A stretch of 57,075 nucleotides of DNA from the NCBI RefSeq assembly GCF_945881795.1, contig NZ_CAMCVG010000003.1:1-57075 (forward strand), written 5' to 3'. The notes under the pieces were generated by a model, which saw only the letters and a program-made list of their open reading frames with translations, did not search any database and was not told where the DNA came from. This DNA is from Rhodoferax sp. OV413. Its GTDB lineage: Bacteria > Pseudomonadota > Gammaproteobacteria > Burkholderiales > Burkholderiaceae_C. This document shows positions 45,602 through 53,167 of this stretch, in pieces. A program made the position numbers and the translations under genes. How positions within the stretch are numbered: position 1 is the stretch's first letter; each line of letters starts with the position of its first letter.

Positions 45602-46450
45602 ATGCACGCTGAACCGCCCCGGCTCACTGAGGCGCGTGCGCCACTGACGCACCGCATTGAGGTGTTGAACCAGCACGGTGAGCAGCAGGTGCTGGACATT
45701 CCGGCCGAGCGTCCGCTCACCGTTTACGTAGACAAGCGTGAGTTAGTTACCTTGATGACCCTTGGCGAAAGGCCCGAGTGGCTGGTCTTGGGTTACCTGA
45801 TGAACCAGCGATTGATTGCGGGTGCGCAAGACGTAGAGTCCATCACGGTGGATTGGGAAGTGGGCGCTGCCGCCGTTAAAACCCGTCAGGGTATTGCCGA
45901 TGTGGAAGCCAAAACTGCCAAGCGCGTAGTTACTACCGGCTGCGGGCAGGGCAGTTTGTTTGGCGAGGTCATGGCCCATATCGAGGAAATTGCGCTGCCT
46001 CCGACCGTGGTGACGCAGGCTCAGGTCCTGTCCATCGTCAACACCATCCGCTTGCAAGACAGTACCTACAAGTCCGCCGGTTCGGTGCATGGCTGTGCAC
46101 TCTTCCGAGGCCACGAGCGGCTCTTGTTCGTAGAAGACGTGGGCCGCCATAACGCTATTGACACCATTGCGGGCTGGAAGGCCCTGCAGGCCTTGGGAGA
46201 GGCGCCACTGGATGCCAATGGCCTGGTGTTTTACACCACCGGGCGCCTCACCAGCGAAATGGTCATGAAAGCTGCGCAGATGGGGGTCGCGGTGTTGATC
46301 TCGCGCAGCGGCATGACGCAAATGGGCCACGCCATGGCCAGCGACCTCGGCCTCTGTGCCATAGGTCGCGCGCTGAACACACGCTTCTTGTGCTTCAGCG
46401 GCGCGCACCGCCTGCTGCTCGAACCAGCGCCGGTAGAAGCTGACGTTTAG
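45602..46450 (+). CDS. fdhD: Formate dehydrogenase sulfurtransferase
   Basis: FdhD moves sulfur from the cysteine desulfurase IscS to the Mo/W cofactor, without which formate dehydrogenase is inactive. The 282-aa protein has LVLGYLMNQRLI, the Cys loop TTGCGQGS, GSVHGCALF, and LFVEDVGRHNAIDTI for cofactor binding. E. coli FdhD has a C-x2-C in its loop; here only one Cys is in that place. As no fdsC is present, it probably serves both formate dehydrogenases. The start is uncertain: ATG 45602 or TTG at 45584. Confidence 0.9.
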   Translation: MHAEPPRLTEARAPLTHRIEVLNQHGEQQVLDIPAERPLTVYVDKRELVTLMTLGERPEWLVLGYLMNQRLIAGAQDVESITVDWEVGAAAVKTRQGIADVEAKTAKRVVTTGCGQGSLFGEVMAHIEEIALPPTVVTQAQVLSIVNTIRLQDSTYKSAGSVHGCALFRGHERLLFVEDVGRHNAIDTIAGWKALQALGEAPLDANGLVFYTTGRLTSEMVMKAAQMGVAVLISRSGMTQMGHAMASDLGLCAIGRALNTRFLCFSGAHRLLLEPAPVEADV

Positions 46451-46549
46451 GCGGCTTGGCGGGGATTCCCGTCCAGACCCTGCCCAGCGGGCGTAGTAAG
46501 CTTTCTCCAATCCCAACAACCCGGACGAGCTTCAGCAGTTCGACGCCTC

Positions 46550-47815
46550 ATGAAAACGCTGGACGACATTGCCCGGTCCTTGCAGGGCTACGACCCACAG
46601 GCCCTGCGCATGGCCGATGCCAATGCGTTCATTTCCGAACTCGTGGCTCCGGTGCAAGGCACCGAGACGCTGCCCCTGAGGCAGTGCGCGGGGCGGGTGT
46701 TGGCGCAAGACGTGATCTCCGGCATGGCAGTGCCCGCCAACGACAACTCCGCCATGGATGGATACGCATTCCATGGCGCCGCCCTGTCGGGGCAAACCAC
46801 CTTGTGTCTGCACGTGGTCGGGACTGCATTGGCCGGCAAGGCCTGGTCCGGGAGCGTCGGTGCGGGCGAGTGCTTGCGGGTGATGACTGGCGCCATATTG
46901 CCGGCAGGCTTGGACACGGTCGTGCCGCATGAGATGGTGCGACTCGACGGCGACACGGTGCACATTCCCGCAGACCGCCTGCGTTCCGGAGACAACCGCC
47001 GGCTGCGCGGCGAAGACCTGCAGTCGGGCGCAATTGCGCTATCAAAAGGAGAGCTGCTTGCGCCCGCTGCTATTGGCATGGCGGCTAGTTTGGGTCTGAA
47101 AATGCTGCCGGTGATGCGCCGCCTCAAGGTGGCGTATTTGTCGACCGGAGATGAAGTGCAATCCCCCGGCGAGTTGTTGCGCGAGGGTGCCGTCTTTGAC
47201 AGCAACCGCTACACCGTCACCAGCCTGCTCGACCGCCTGGGCTGCGAGGTGTTGGAGATGGGCGTGGTACGCGACGAGCCGGTGGCGCTGGAGGCGGCCT
47301 TCCGCGCTGCAGCGGCGCAGGCGGACGTGATCATCAGCAGCGGCGGCGTGAGCGTGGGAGAGGCTGATTTCACCAAGGGCATGATGGCTAAGTTGGGTGA
47401 TGTGGCGTTTTGGCGCATCGCTATGCGCCCGGGGAGGCCGTTTGCCCTGGGTCGCATCGGCACCACGGTGCTGTTCGGCCTGCCGGGCAACCCGGTGGCT
47501 GTGATGGTGACCTTTTTGTCGCTGGTGCGCCCCGCACTGCTGCAGATGATGGGCGCCACCCCCAAAGCGCTGCCCTTGTTACAGGCCCACAGCGAGGAGC
47601 CCATGCGCAAAAAGGCAGGCCGCACCGAATACCAGCGGGGCGTCGTGAGCATCGGCCCCCAAGGGCGACTTCAGGTTCGCACCACCGGCAACCAGGGCTC
47701 GGGCGTGCTCAGCTCCATGGTGCAGGCCAACGGTCTCATCGTGTTGAGCCATGACCAGGGCGACGTGGAAGTGGGGGATATGGTGAGCGTGATGATGTTC
47801 GACGGGGCGCTCTGA
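46550..47815 (+). CDS. moeA: Molybdopterin molybdotransferase
   Basis: MoeA inserts molybdate (or tungstate) into adenylylated molybdopterin. The 421-aa protein has the N-terminal NDNSAMDGYAFHGAA, VMTGAILPAGLDTVVPHE, the STGDEVQSPGEL segment, DSNRYTVTSLLDR and the MogA-like SSGGVSVGEADF, then RPGRPFALGRIG and GLPGNPVAVMV. All match functional MoeA. A copy of the 26-nt repeat lies over codons 163-171. It follows fdhD by 99 nt. The partner mogA or moaB is not in the window. Confidence 0.95.
   Translation: MKTLDDIARSLQGYDPQALRMADANAFISELVAPVQGTETLPLRQCAGRVLAQDVISGMAVPANDNSAMDGYAFHGAALSGQTTLCLHVVGTALAGKAWSGSVGAGECLRVMTGAILPAGLDTVVPHEMVRLDGDTVHIPADRLRSGDNRRLRGEDLQSGAIALSKGELLAPAAIGMAASLGLKMLPVMRRLKVAYLSTGDEVQSPGELLREGAVFDSNRYTVTSLLDRLGCEVLEMGVVRDEPVALEAAFRAAAAQADVIISSGGVSVGEADFTKGMMAKLGDVAFWRIAMRPGRPFALGRIGTTVLFGLPGNPVAVMVTFLSLVRPALLQMMGATPKALPLLQAHSEEPMRKKAGRTEYQRGVVSIGPQGRLQVRTTGNQGSGVLSSMVQANGLIVLSHDQGDVEVGDMVSVMMFDGAL
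47038..47063 (+). repeat. 26-nt interspersed repeat, copy F (inside moeA)
   Basis: This reads GCTATCAAAA-GGAG-AGCTGCT-TGCGC, one of the best matches. It is in sense orientation with moeA and codes for a segment next to the conserved GELLAPAAIGMAASLG. Here the family spacing looks normal, so the overlap might be chance or selection rather than an insertion. Confidence 0.6.
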
Positions 47816-47906
47816 TACGGCGGTGAAAGCGGAGGGGCCGATGAAGTCCCTCTCCCCATTCCGGTCATGCCGTCTGGGGGTTATTCCAAGCTGCTAAGGT
47901 TCGGCC

Positions 47907-50423
47907 ATGAGTCATTCTTTCTTGCGCCTAGGTTGGCGTACTTTGTGGCGCGACCTGCGCTCCGGCGAACTGCGTTTGCTGATCGTGGCGGTCACTCTGG
48001 CAGTGGCAGCCCTGACCGCGGTCGGTTTTTTTGCGGACCGGCTGCAGGGCGGCCTGCAGCGCGATGCGCGCCAACTCCTGGGTGGTGATGCGGTCATCAG
48101 CAGCGACAATCCGGCGCCTGCCGAGTTTGTTGCCGAAGCGCGCGCGCGCGGCCTGCAGGTGGCGCGTACCCTGGGTTTTCCGACCATGGCGCGCGCCACT
48201 GACGCGCAGGGTGGTCAGACCAAGTTGGTCGCCCTGAAGGCTGTCGAGGCCGGCTACCCTCTGAGGGGAAATCTGACCATCCGCAGCGCGGCAGATGCGC
48301 CCGGCGTCCGCACCCGTGCGGTGCCGGAGCCAGGGCAGGCCTGGGTAGACGCACCGCTACTGGAGGCGCTCGGCATCGCTTTGGGCGACTCGCTGCTTCT
48401 AGGCAACCGGACCTTTGTTGTGAGCGCGATTTTGCTGGTCGAGCCTGACCGTGGTGGCGGCTTCATGAATTTCGCACCACGGGTCATGATCCACCAGTCG
48501 GATGTCGCAGCCACCGGGCTGATTCAGCCGGCCAGCCGCATCAATTACCGTTTGGCGGTAGCGGGTCCGGATGCGGCGTACCAGGGCTACGTGCAGTGGG
48601 CCGAGGCGAAGACCAAGGCCGGCTTGCGCGGGTTGCGGGTGGAATCCTTGCAGAGCGGCCGCCCCGAGATGAGCCAGACACTGGACCGTGCCAACAAGTT
48701 CCTGAGTCTGGTGGCCTTGCTGGCCGCCTTGCTGAGTGCGGTTGCGGTGGCGCTGGCAGCGCGTGCGTTTGCGGCCAATCATCTGGACGACTGCGCGATG
48801 CTGCGGGTGCTGGGCCTGTCGCAGCGTTCGATTGCAGGGGCTTACGCTCTGGAGTTTGCGCTTGTGGGATTGTTTGCCAGTGGGCTGGGGGTGGCGCTGG
48901 GCTTTGGCGTGCATTACCTGTTTGTGGCGCTGCTGGCGGGGCTGGTTGATTCCGCTTTGCCTGCGGCTTCGCTGTGGCCGGCGTTTTTGGGCTTGGGCAT
49001 GGGCCTGACCCTGCTGATGGCCTTCGGACTGCCGCCGGTGCTGCAGCTGGCGCAGGTGCCGGCGCTGCGGGTCATCAGACGCGACGTAGGTAATTTGCGG
49101 CCGGCGTCACTGGGAGTGTTGGCGGTGGGGGTGGCCGGCTTTGCCGCCTTGTTGCTGGCAGTCAGCAGCGATCTCACCCTGGGCCTGATTGCGGTGGGCG
49201 GCTTTGCCGGAGCGGTGTTGGTGTTTGCAGCACTGAGCTGGGCGGCGGTCAAGCTGCTGCGCCGCAGCGTCAACGAGAACACCGCGCCCCGATGGCTGGT
49301 GCTGGCCACCAGGCAAATTTCAGCGCGGCCTGCCTACACCGTGGTGCAGGTAAGCGCCTTGTCGGTGGGTCTGTTGGCGCTGGTCTTGCTGGTGCTGCTG
49401 CGCACCGACCTCATCAGCAGCTGGCGCAAGGCCACGCCGCCCGATGCGCCCAACCGTATCGTCCTCAACATCATGCCCGAGCAAGGTGAATCATTTCGCG
49501 CGGCCCTGACCGATAAAGGTGTGGCGCGCTTTGACTGGTATCCGATGGTGCGCGGACGCCTTCTCACGGTGAACGGTAAGCCTGTTTCTCCCGAAAACTA
49601 CACCGATGAGCGGGCCAAGCGCCTGGTTGACCGCGAGTTCAACCTCTCTTTTGCGTCCAAGCGCCCAGAGAACAACCTGGTGACTGCCGGCAGCTGGCAA
49701 GAAGAAGAGCCAGGCGCCATCAGCATGGAGGAGGGCATTGCCAAGACCCTCGACCTCAAGTTGGGCGATACCTTGCGGTTTGAGATTGGCGGTGTGCAAA
49801 CCGAATCCACCATCACCTCGCTGCGCAAGGTGGATTGGGGCTCCATGCGGGCCAATTTCTTCGCGATTTACCCGGTCAGCAGCCTGCCCGGCGTGCCGGG
49901 GACTTACCTTGCAGCCTTCAAAGCGCCCGAGGCCACTGGTTTTGACAATGCGCTGGTGCGCCAGTTCCCCAACATCACCAATGTGGACATGAGCAGCACC
50001 ATCGGCCAAGTGCAACGCGTGCTCGACCAGGTGATACGCGCCGTGGAGTTTTTGTTTGGTTTCACCCTCGCGGCCGGGCTGGTGGTGCTGTTTGCGGCGG
50101 TGTCTGCCACCCGCGAAGACAGGGTACGCGAATTTGCCATCATGCGGGCGGTGGGTGCAGGCAGCGGCCTGTTGCGCCAGGTGCAGCGCGCTGAATTGGC
50201 CGGAGTCGGCTTGCTGGCGGGGTTTCTGGCCTCGGTGGTGGCGGCAGGCGTGGGTTGGGCGCTGGCGCGTTTTGTGTTTGAATTCGAGTGGACGGTGCAG
50301 CTCTGGGTTCCCCTGGCGGGTGCGCTGGCAGGTGCCGTGTTGGCGCTGGCGGCCGGTTGGTGGGGCCTGCGCGATGTTTTGCGTCGCCCGGTGGTCGAAA
50401 CCTTGCGCCGGGCGTCGGCCTGA
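47907..50423 (+). CDS. FtsX-family ABC transporter permease (YbbP-like)
   Basis: This 838-aa membrane protein has an N-terminal TM (about 20-42), a large periplasmic domain, and repeated FtsX-type TM clusters: about 255-440 and the C-terminal FLFGFTLAAGLVVLFAAV and AGVGLLAGFLASVVAAG segments near 715-830. It resembles E. coli YbbP, the large permease paired with ATPase YbbA. No ATPase gene lies next to it, so its partner is elsewhere. The substrate is unknown. It is followed after 23 nt by a PilZ-type gene on the same strand. Confidence 0.85.
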   Translation: MSHSFLRLGWRTLWRDLRSGELRLLIVAVTLAVAALTAVGFFADRLQGGLQRDARQLLGGDAVISSDNPAPAEFVAEARARGLQVARTLGFPTMARATDAQGGQTKLVALKAVEAGYPLRGNLTIRSAADAPGVRTRAVPEPGQAWVDAPLLEALGIALGDSLLLGNRTFVVSAILLVEPDRGGGFMNFAPRVMIHQSDVAATGLIQPASRINYRLAVAGPDAAYQGYVQWAEAKTKAGLRGLRVESLQSGRPEMSQTLDRANKFLSLVALLAALLSAVAVALAARAFAANHLDDCAMLRVLGLSQRSIAGAYALEFALVGLFASGLGVALGFGVHYLFVALLAGLVDSALPAASLWPAFLGLGMGLTLLMAFGLPPVLQLAQVPALRVIRRDVGNLRPASLGVLAVGVAGFAALLLAVSSDLTLGLIAVGGFAGAVLVFAALSWAAVKLLRRSVNENTAPRWLVLATRQISARPAYTVVQVSALSVGLLALVLLVLLRTDLISSWRKATPPDAPNRIVLNIMPEQGESFRAALTDKGVARFDWYPMVRGRLLTVNGKPVSPENYTDERAKRLVDREFNLSFASKRPENNLVTAGSWQEEEPGAISMEEGIAKTLDLKLGDTLRFEIGGVQTESTITSLRKVDWGSMRANFFAIYPVSSLPGVPGTYLAAFKAPEATGFDNALVRQFPNITNVDMSSTIGQVQRVLDQVIRAVEFLFGFTLAAGLVVLFAAVSATREDRVREFAIMRAVGAGSGLLRQVQRAELAGVGLLAGFLASVVAAGVGWALARFVFEFEWTVQLWVPLAGALAGAVLALAAGWWGLRDVLRRPVVETLRRASA

Positions 50424-50446
50424 CAATAACGTAGACGGAGGTTAAG

Positions 50447-50947
50447 GTGTCAAACGACTTTGAGGATTTGAACAGCCTGTTGACGGAAAGCGCCGGTGGC
50501 AGCGAGGCTGCCAGGGCATTCCGCAAGCAGTTGATTCTTGAGGGGCAGACCCTGGATGTTGACGCGCCCATTTCCACCTTGCGCCAGCGCGGCGAGCCCC
50601 GCGAGGAAGGGAATATCAGCAGCGTTGCCGAGGCGCGTTCGGCCGAGCGCCGCATCGTCTCGGGCCGGGCCAAACTGGGCATCAGAGGTTTGCCGGTGAG
50701 CGCCGGCAAGATGGTTGATATTTCTTCCAGCGGCGCCTGCGTGTTGATGGACAACATGGTGTCCGGCGGCAAGTCGGCGACGCTGGAATGCGACATTTTT
50801 TACGAAGGAAAGCGGTACCTTTTCAGCCTCGAAGTCGCTACCGTCTACAGCACGCTGGTCAGCGGCAAGGGCTTCAAAATCGGCCTACGGTTCGGCCCCC
50901 ACAGCCACGAGGTGGCCGCCAAAATCGAAGCGCTACTGCGGACTTGA
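50447..50947 (+). CDS. PilZ-like domain protein
   Basis: The 166-aa soluble protein has a C-terminal beta-barrel-like part with VDISSSGACVLMDN, which fits the D/N-x-S-x-x-G motif of PilZ (c-di-GMP binding). The upstream RxxxR motif is only approximate (ERRIVSGRAKLG). The N-terminal 75 residues are polar and helical. Start is GTG with an AGGTTAAG stretch upstream. Likely a c-di-GMP-responsive or degenerate PilZ protein; binding is not certain. It lies between the permease and the truncated haemoglobin. Confidence 0.65.
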   Translation: MSNDFEDLNSLLTESAGGSEAARAFRKQLILEGQTLDVDAPISTLRQRGEPREEGNISSVAEARSAERRIVSGRAKLGIRGLPVSAGKMVDISSSGACVLMDNMVSGGKSATLECDIFYEGKRYLFSLEVATVYSTLVSGKGFKIGLRFGPHSHEVAAKIEALLRT

Positions 50948-50959
50948 ACGACCGCATCC

Positions 50960-51361
50960 ATGGAGCCCACCGAGCCATCCTCCGCCACACCCTTTGCCTG
51001 GATCGGCGGCGAGCCCAGGCTTCGCGCGGTGGTGGACAAGTTTTACGACCTGATGGACCTGGAGCCCGGATTTGCGGCGCTTCGAGCCGTGCACGGAAGC
51101 GACCTGGACAAGGCGCGCGACCACCTGTTCTGGTTTCTATGTGGCTGGATGGGTGGCCCTGACTATTTTGTGGAGCGCTTCGGCCACCCGCGCCTGCGCG
51201 CGCGGCACATGCCATTCAAAATCGGCATTCTGGAGCGCGATCAGTGGCTGGCCTGCATGGACCAGGCCATGGCCGACACCGGTGTGGATGCTGCACTGCG
51301 CGAGCGGCTGAACACTTCATTCTTCCAGACTGCCGACTGGATGCGCAACGTCGCCGCTTAA
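50960..51361 (+). CDS. Group II truncated haemoglobin
   Basis: The 133-aa protein has the trHbO-type pattern VVDKFYDLMDLEPGF, FLCGWMGGPDYFVERFGHP and RARHMPFKIG, with the proximal His in the latter region and the Trp of the G helix in DQWLAC. Such proteins bind O2 or NO and may protect against nitrosative or oxidative stress. It starts 12 nt after the PilZ stop and overlaps the convergent regulator by 4 nt at the end. Confidence 0.88.
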   Translation: MEPTEPSSATPFAWIGGEPRLRAVVDKFYDLMDLEPGFAALRAVHGSDLDKARDHLFWFLCGWMGGPDYFVERFGHPRLRARHMPFKIGILERDQWLACMDQAMADTGVDAALRERLNTSFFQTADWMRNVAA

Positions 51362-52476
51362 GACGGCCGGCCCAGCTTGCGGTATACCGTGGCGCGGCTG
51401 ATGCCCAGGCTCTTGGCAGCCACCGACACGTTGCCGCGGCTCTGCTCCACCGCCTTGCGGATCAACGCGGTTTCCATATCCTTCAAAGCCAGCGGAGTGC
51501 CTGCGCGGTTACTACGCGCGCTCGAGGTCAGCAACTCATCGGCGCTGTACACCGGCATCGCCTGCACATGCAGGCCGCTGCGCAGGGGCACGTCGGGCAG
51601 TGTTTCTGCCCGCTTGGCGGCGTCAAACAGCAGGTGGTGGCTAAAGCCGAACACATCGTTTGCATGCAGCGGCATGTCCCGCAGGGAAGCAGGGTTCGCC
51701 AGCATGGTCGTGGCAGTCGTGTTGGCGGCGGTGACCCAACCATCGCCGTCCAGACAGAGCATGCCGTCCCCCTCGCTGCCCAGGGCGTAACCTGGCCAGT
51801 TCAGCCGTACCAGCAGGCAATGCGGCTTGGCCATCACTAGGGCGTTCTCGATCTTGCTGGCGGTGCGCGCTACCAGATGCCGCAGCTCGGGCCGCTCCAT
51901 CGCGTCTACCCCGGTCAGGTCGAGCATGCCGACACAGGCACCATCCGGTCCGAAGAGCGGGGCGCCAGCGCAGCTGTAGGCCGAATTGGCGTCAAAAAAG
52001 TGTTCCCCGCGGTGCAGCCACACCGGCCGCAGCTCGGTCAGCGCCGCGCCAATGGCGGTGGTGCCCACACGCCGCTCGGACAGGTCGACCCCCACCCGCG
52101 CAATCACGTCGGCGCGCGGGTCGCTGCGGTCAATATTGCCGCTCACATCGACCACGATGCCTTCTGCATTGGTCAGGATGGCGAAATACCGCGTGTCAGC
52201 AATCGCCTGCCCCAGCCGCCCGAGCAAGGGCCTTGCCACGCTCAACAGGGTGTGGTTGGCCTCTTCAATGCGTTGCAGTGCCTCTTTGGCCACCATGTCA
52301 AAGCTCGGGTGTTCCTGGGGACGAAATCCCATGGTCAGGCAGCGTTGCCAGCTGCCCTGTATCCACGGGGCCGACAGCGGCGCATTCAGCGCCCGGCCCT
52401 CCACCAGCATGGCTTGCCGCGCCGCTCCGATGTGGCTCAGGCGCTGTTCAGAGCTGCTGGAGGGCGGTGGGCGCAT
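51358..52476 (-). CDS. GAF-Fis transcriptional regulator (AcoR-like without AAA+ domain)
   Basis: The 372-aa protein has the AcoR-type N-terminus (WQRCLTMGFRPQEHP), a GAF-like sensor (VVDVSGNIDR, RVGTTAIGAALTELRPVWLHRGEHF, GMLDLTGVDAMERPEL), and a C-terminal Fis-type HTH (KDMETALIRKAVEQSRGNVS, then AAKSLGISRATVYRKLG). The sigma-54-activating AAA+ domain (GAFTGA) is missing, so it must act with another sigma factor or as a repressor. It is divergent from coxSLM, which it probably controls. ATG 52476 lacks a clear Shine-Dalgarno; a TTG seven codons earlier is possible. Confidence 0.85.
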   Translation of the reverse strand: MRPPPSSSSEQRLSHIGAARQAMLVEGRALNAPLSAPWIQGSWQRCLTMGFRPQEHPSFDMVAKEALQRIEEANHTLLSVARPLLGRLGQAIADTRYFAILTNAEGIVVDVSGNIDRSDPRADVIARVGVDLSERRVGTTAIGAALTELRPVWLHRGEHFFDANSAYSCAGAPLFGPDGACVGMLDLTGVDAMERPELRHLVARTASKIENALVMAKPHCLLVRLNWPGYALGSEGDGMLCLDGDGWVTAANTTATTMLANPASLRDMPLHANDVFGFSHHLLFDAAKRAETLPDVPLRSGLHVQAMPVYSADELLTSSARSNRAGTPLALKDMETALIRKAVEQSRGNVSVAAKSLGISRATVYRKLGRPS

Positions 52477-52542
52477 AGGGAGAATCTGAAGAGGCAATAG
52501 GGAGGGTTGGAATGCGCCGATGGCTCACAGGGGAATGCCGCG

Positions 52543-52565
52543 AGTGTTTCAAAGCAAGTGTTTCA
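52543..52565. promoter_or_regulatory. Direct repeat upstream of coxS, possible operator
   Basis: AGTGTTTCA occurs twice, at 52543-52551 and 52557-52565 (14-nt period), in the gap between the GAF-Fis regulator and coxS. It is followed by TTTTGAGAA, which makes an imperfect inverted repeat with the second copy. Location and size suit binding by the adjacent regulator, but no published site is matched. Confidence 0.4.
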
Positions 52566-52684
52566 TTTTGAGAATTTCTAGCAGAAGTGGCAAGTGATCA
52601 AGGGTTTCTCCTGAGTCGTATCCGGGGCGCCACTTCAATAATTTGCTTCGGTACCCTACATCCATCACAACGGAGACTTATTCC

Positions 52685-53155
52685 ATGCAGGTTCAGCTCA
52701 AGGTCAACGGCAAGCCCACTTCGGTGGATGTTGCTCCCCACACATTGCTCGTGCAGTTGCTGCGCGAACACCTCCACCTCACCGGCACCCATGTGGGTTG
52801 CGACACGGCCCAGTGCGGTGCCTGCACCGTCATCAAAGACGGCCGCAGCATCAAGTCCTGCCACGTGTTGGCCGCGCAGGCCAACGGGTCGGAGATCACC
52901 ACCATTGAAGGTCTGGCCCAACCCGACGGCACCATGCACCCGATGCAAGCCGCATTCAAAGAGTGCCACGGCCTGCAGTGCGGTTATTGCACCACCGGCA
53001 TGGTGATGAGCGCAGTGGACCTGTGCAACCACCATCCCAAAGCCGATGCCGGCGAAATCCGCGAACTGTTGGAGGGCAACATCTGCCGCTGCACCGGTTA
53101 CCAAAACATCGTCAAAGCCGTGCAGCAGGGTCAAGCTGCTATGGCCAATTCTTAA
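52685..53155 (+). CDS. coxS: Xanthine oxidase-family 2Fe-2S subunit (CoxS-like)
   Basis: The 156-aa small subunit carries two 2Fe-2S clusters. The N-terminal plant-type site is [11 protein letters not shown] with a later Cys in IKSCH; the C-terminal one is CGYCTTGM and ICRCTGYQN. The start at 52685 (MQVQLKVNG) is preceded by GGAG 9 nt away. It leads the operon coxS-coxL-coxM, the order typical of form II (S-L-M). Confidence 0.92.
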   Translation: MQVQLKVNGKPTSVDVAPHTLLVQLLREHLHLTGTHVGCDTAQCGACTVIKDGRSIKSCHVLAAQANGSEITTIEGLAQPDGTMHPMQAAFKECHGLQCGYCTTGMVMSAVDLCNHHPKADAGEIRELLEGNICRCTGYQNIVKAVQQGQAAMANS

Positions 53156-53167
53156 GGAGACAATGCC

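Noticed and set aside
52590-52620. Sigma-54 promoter before coxS (GTGGCAAGTGATCAAGG)
   Set aside because: The -24 GG-like part is present but no TGC follows at the right distance, and the regulator lacks the AAA+ domain needed to activate sigma-54.
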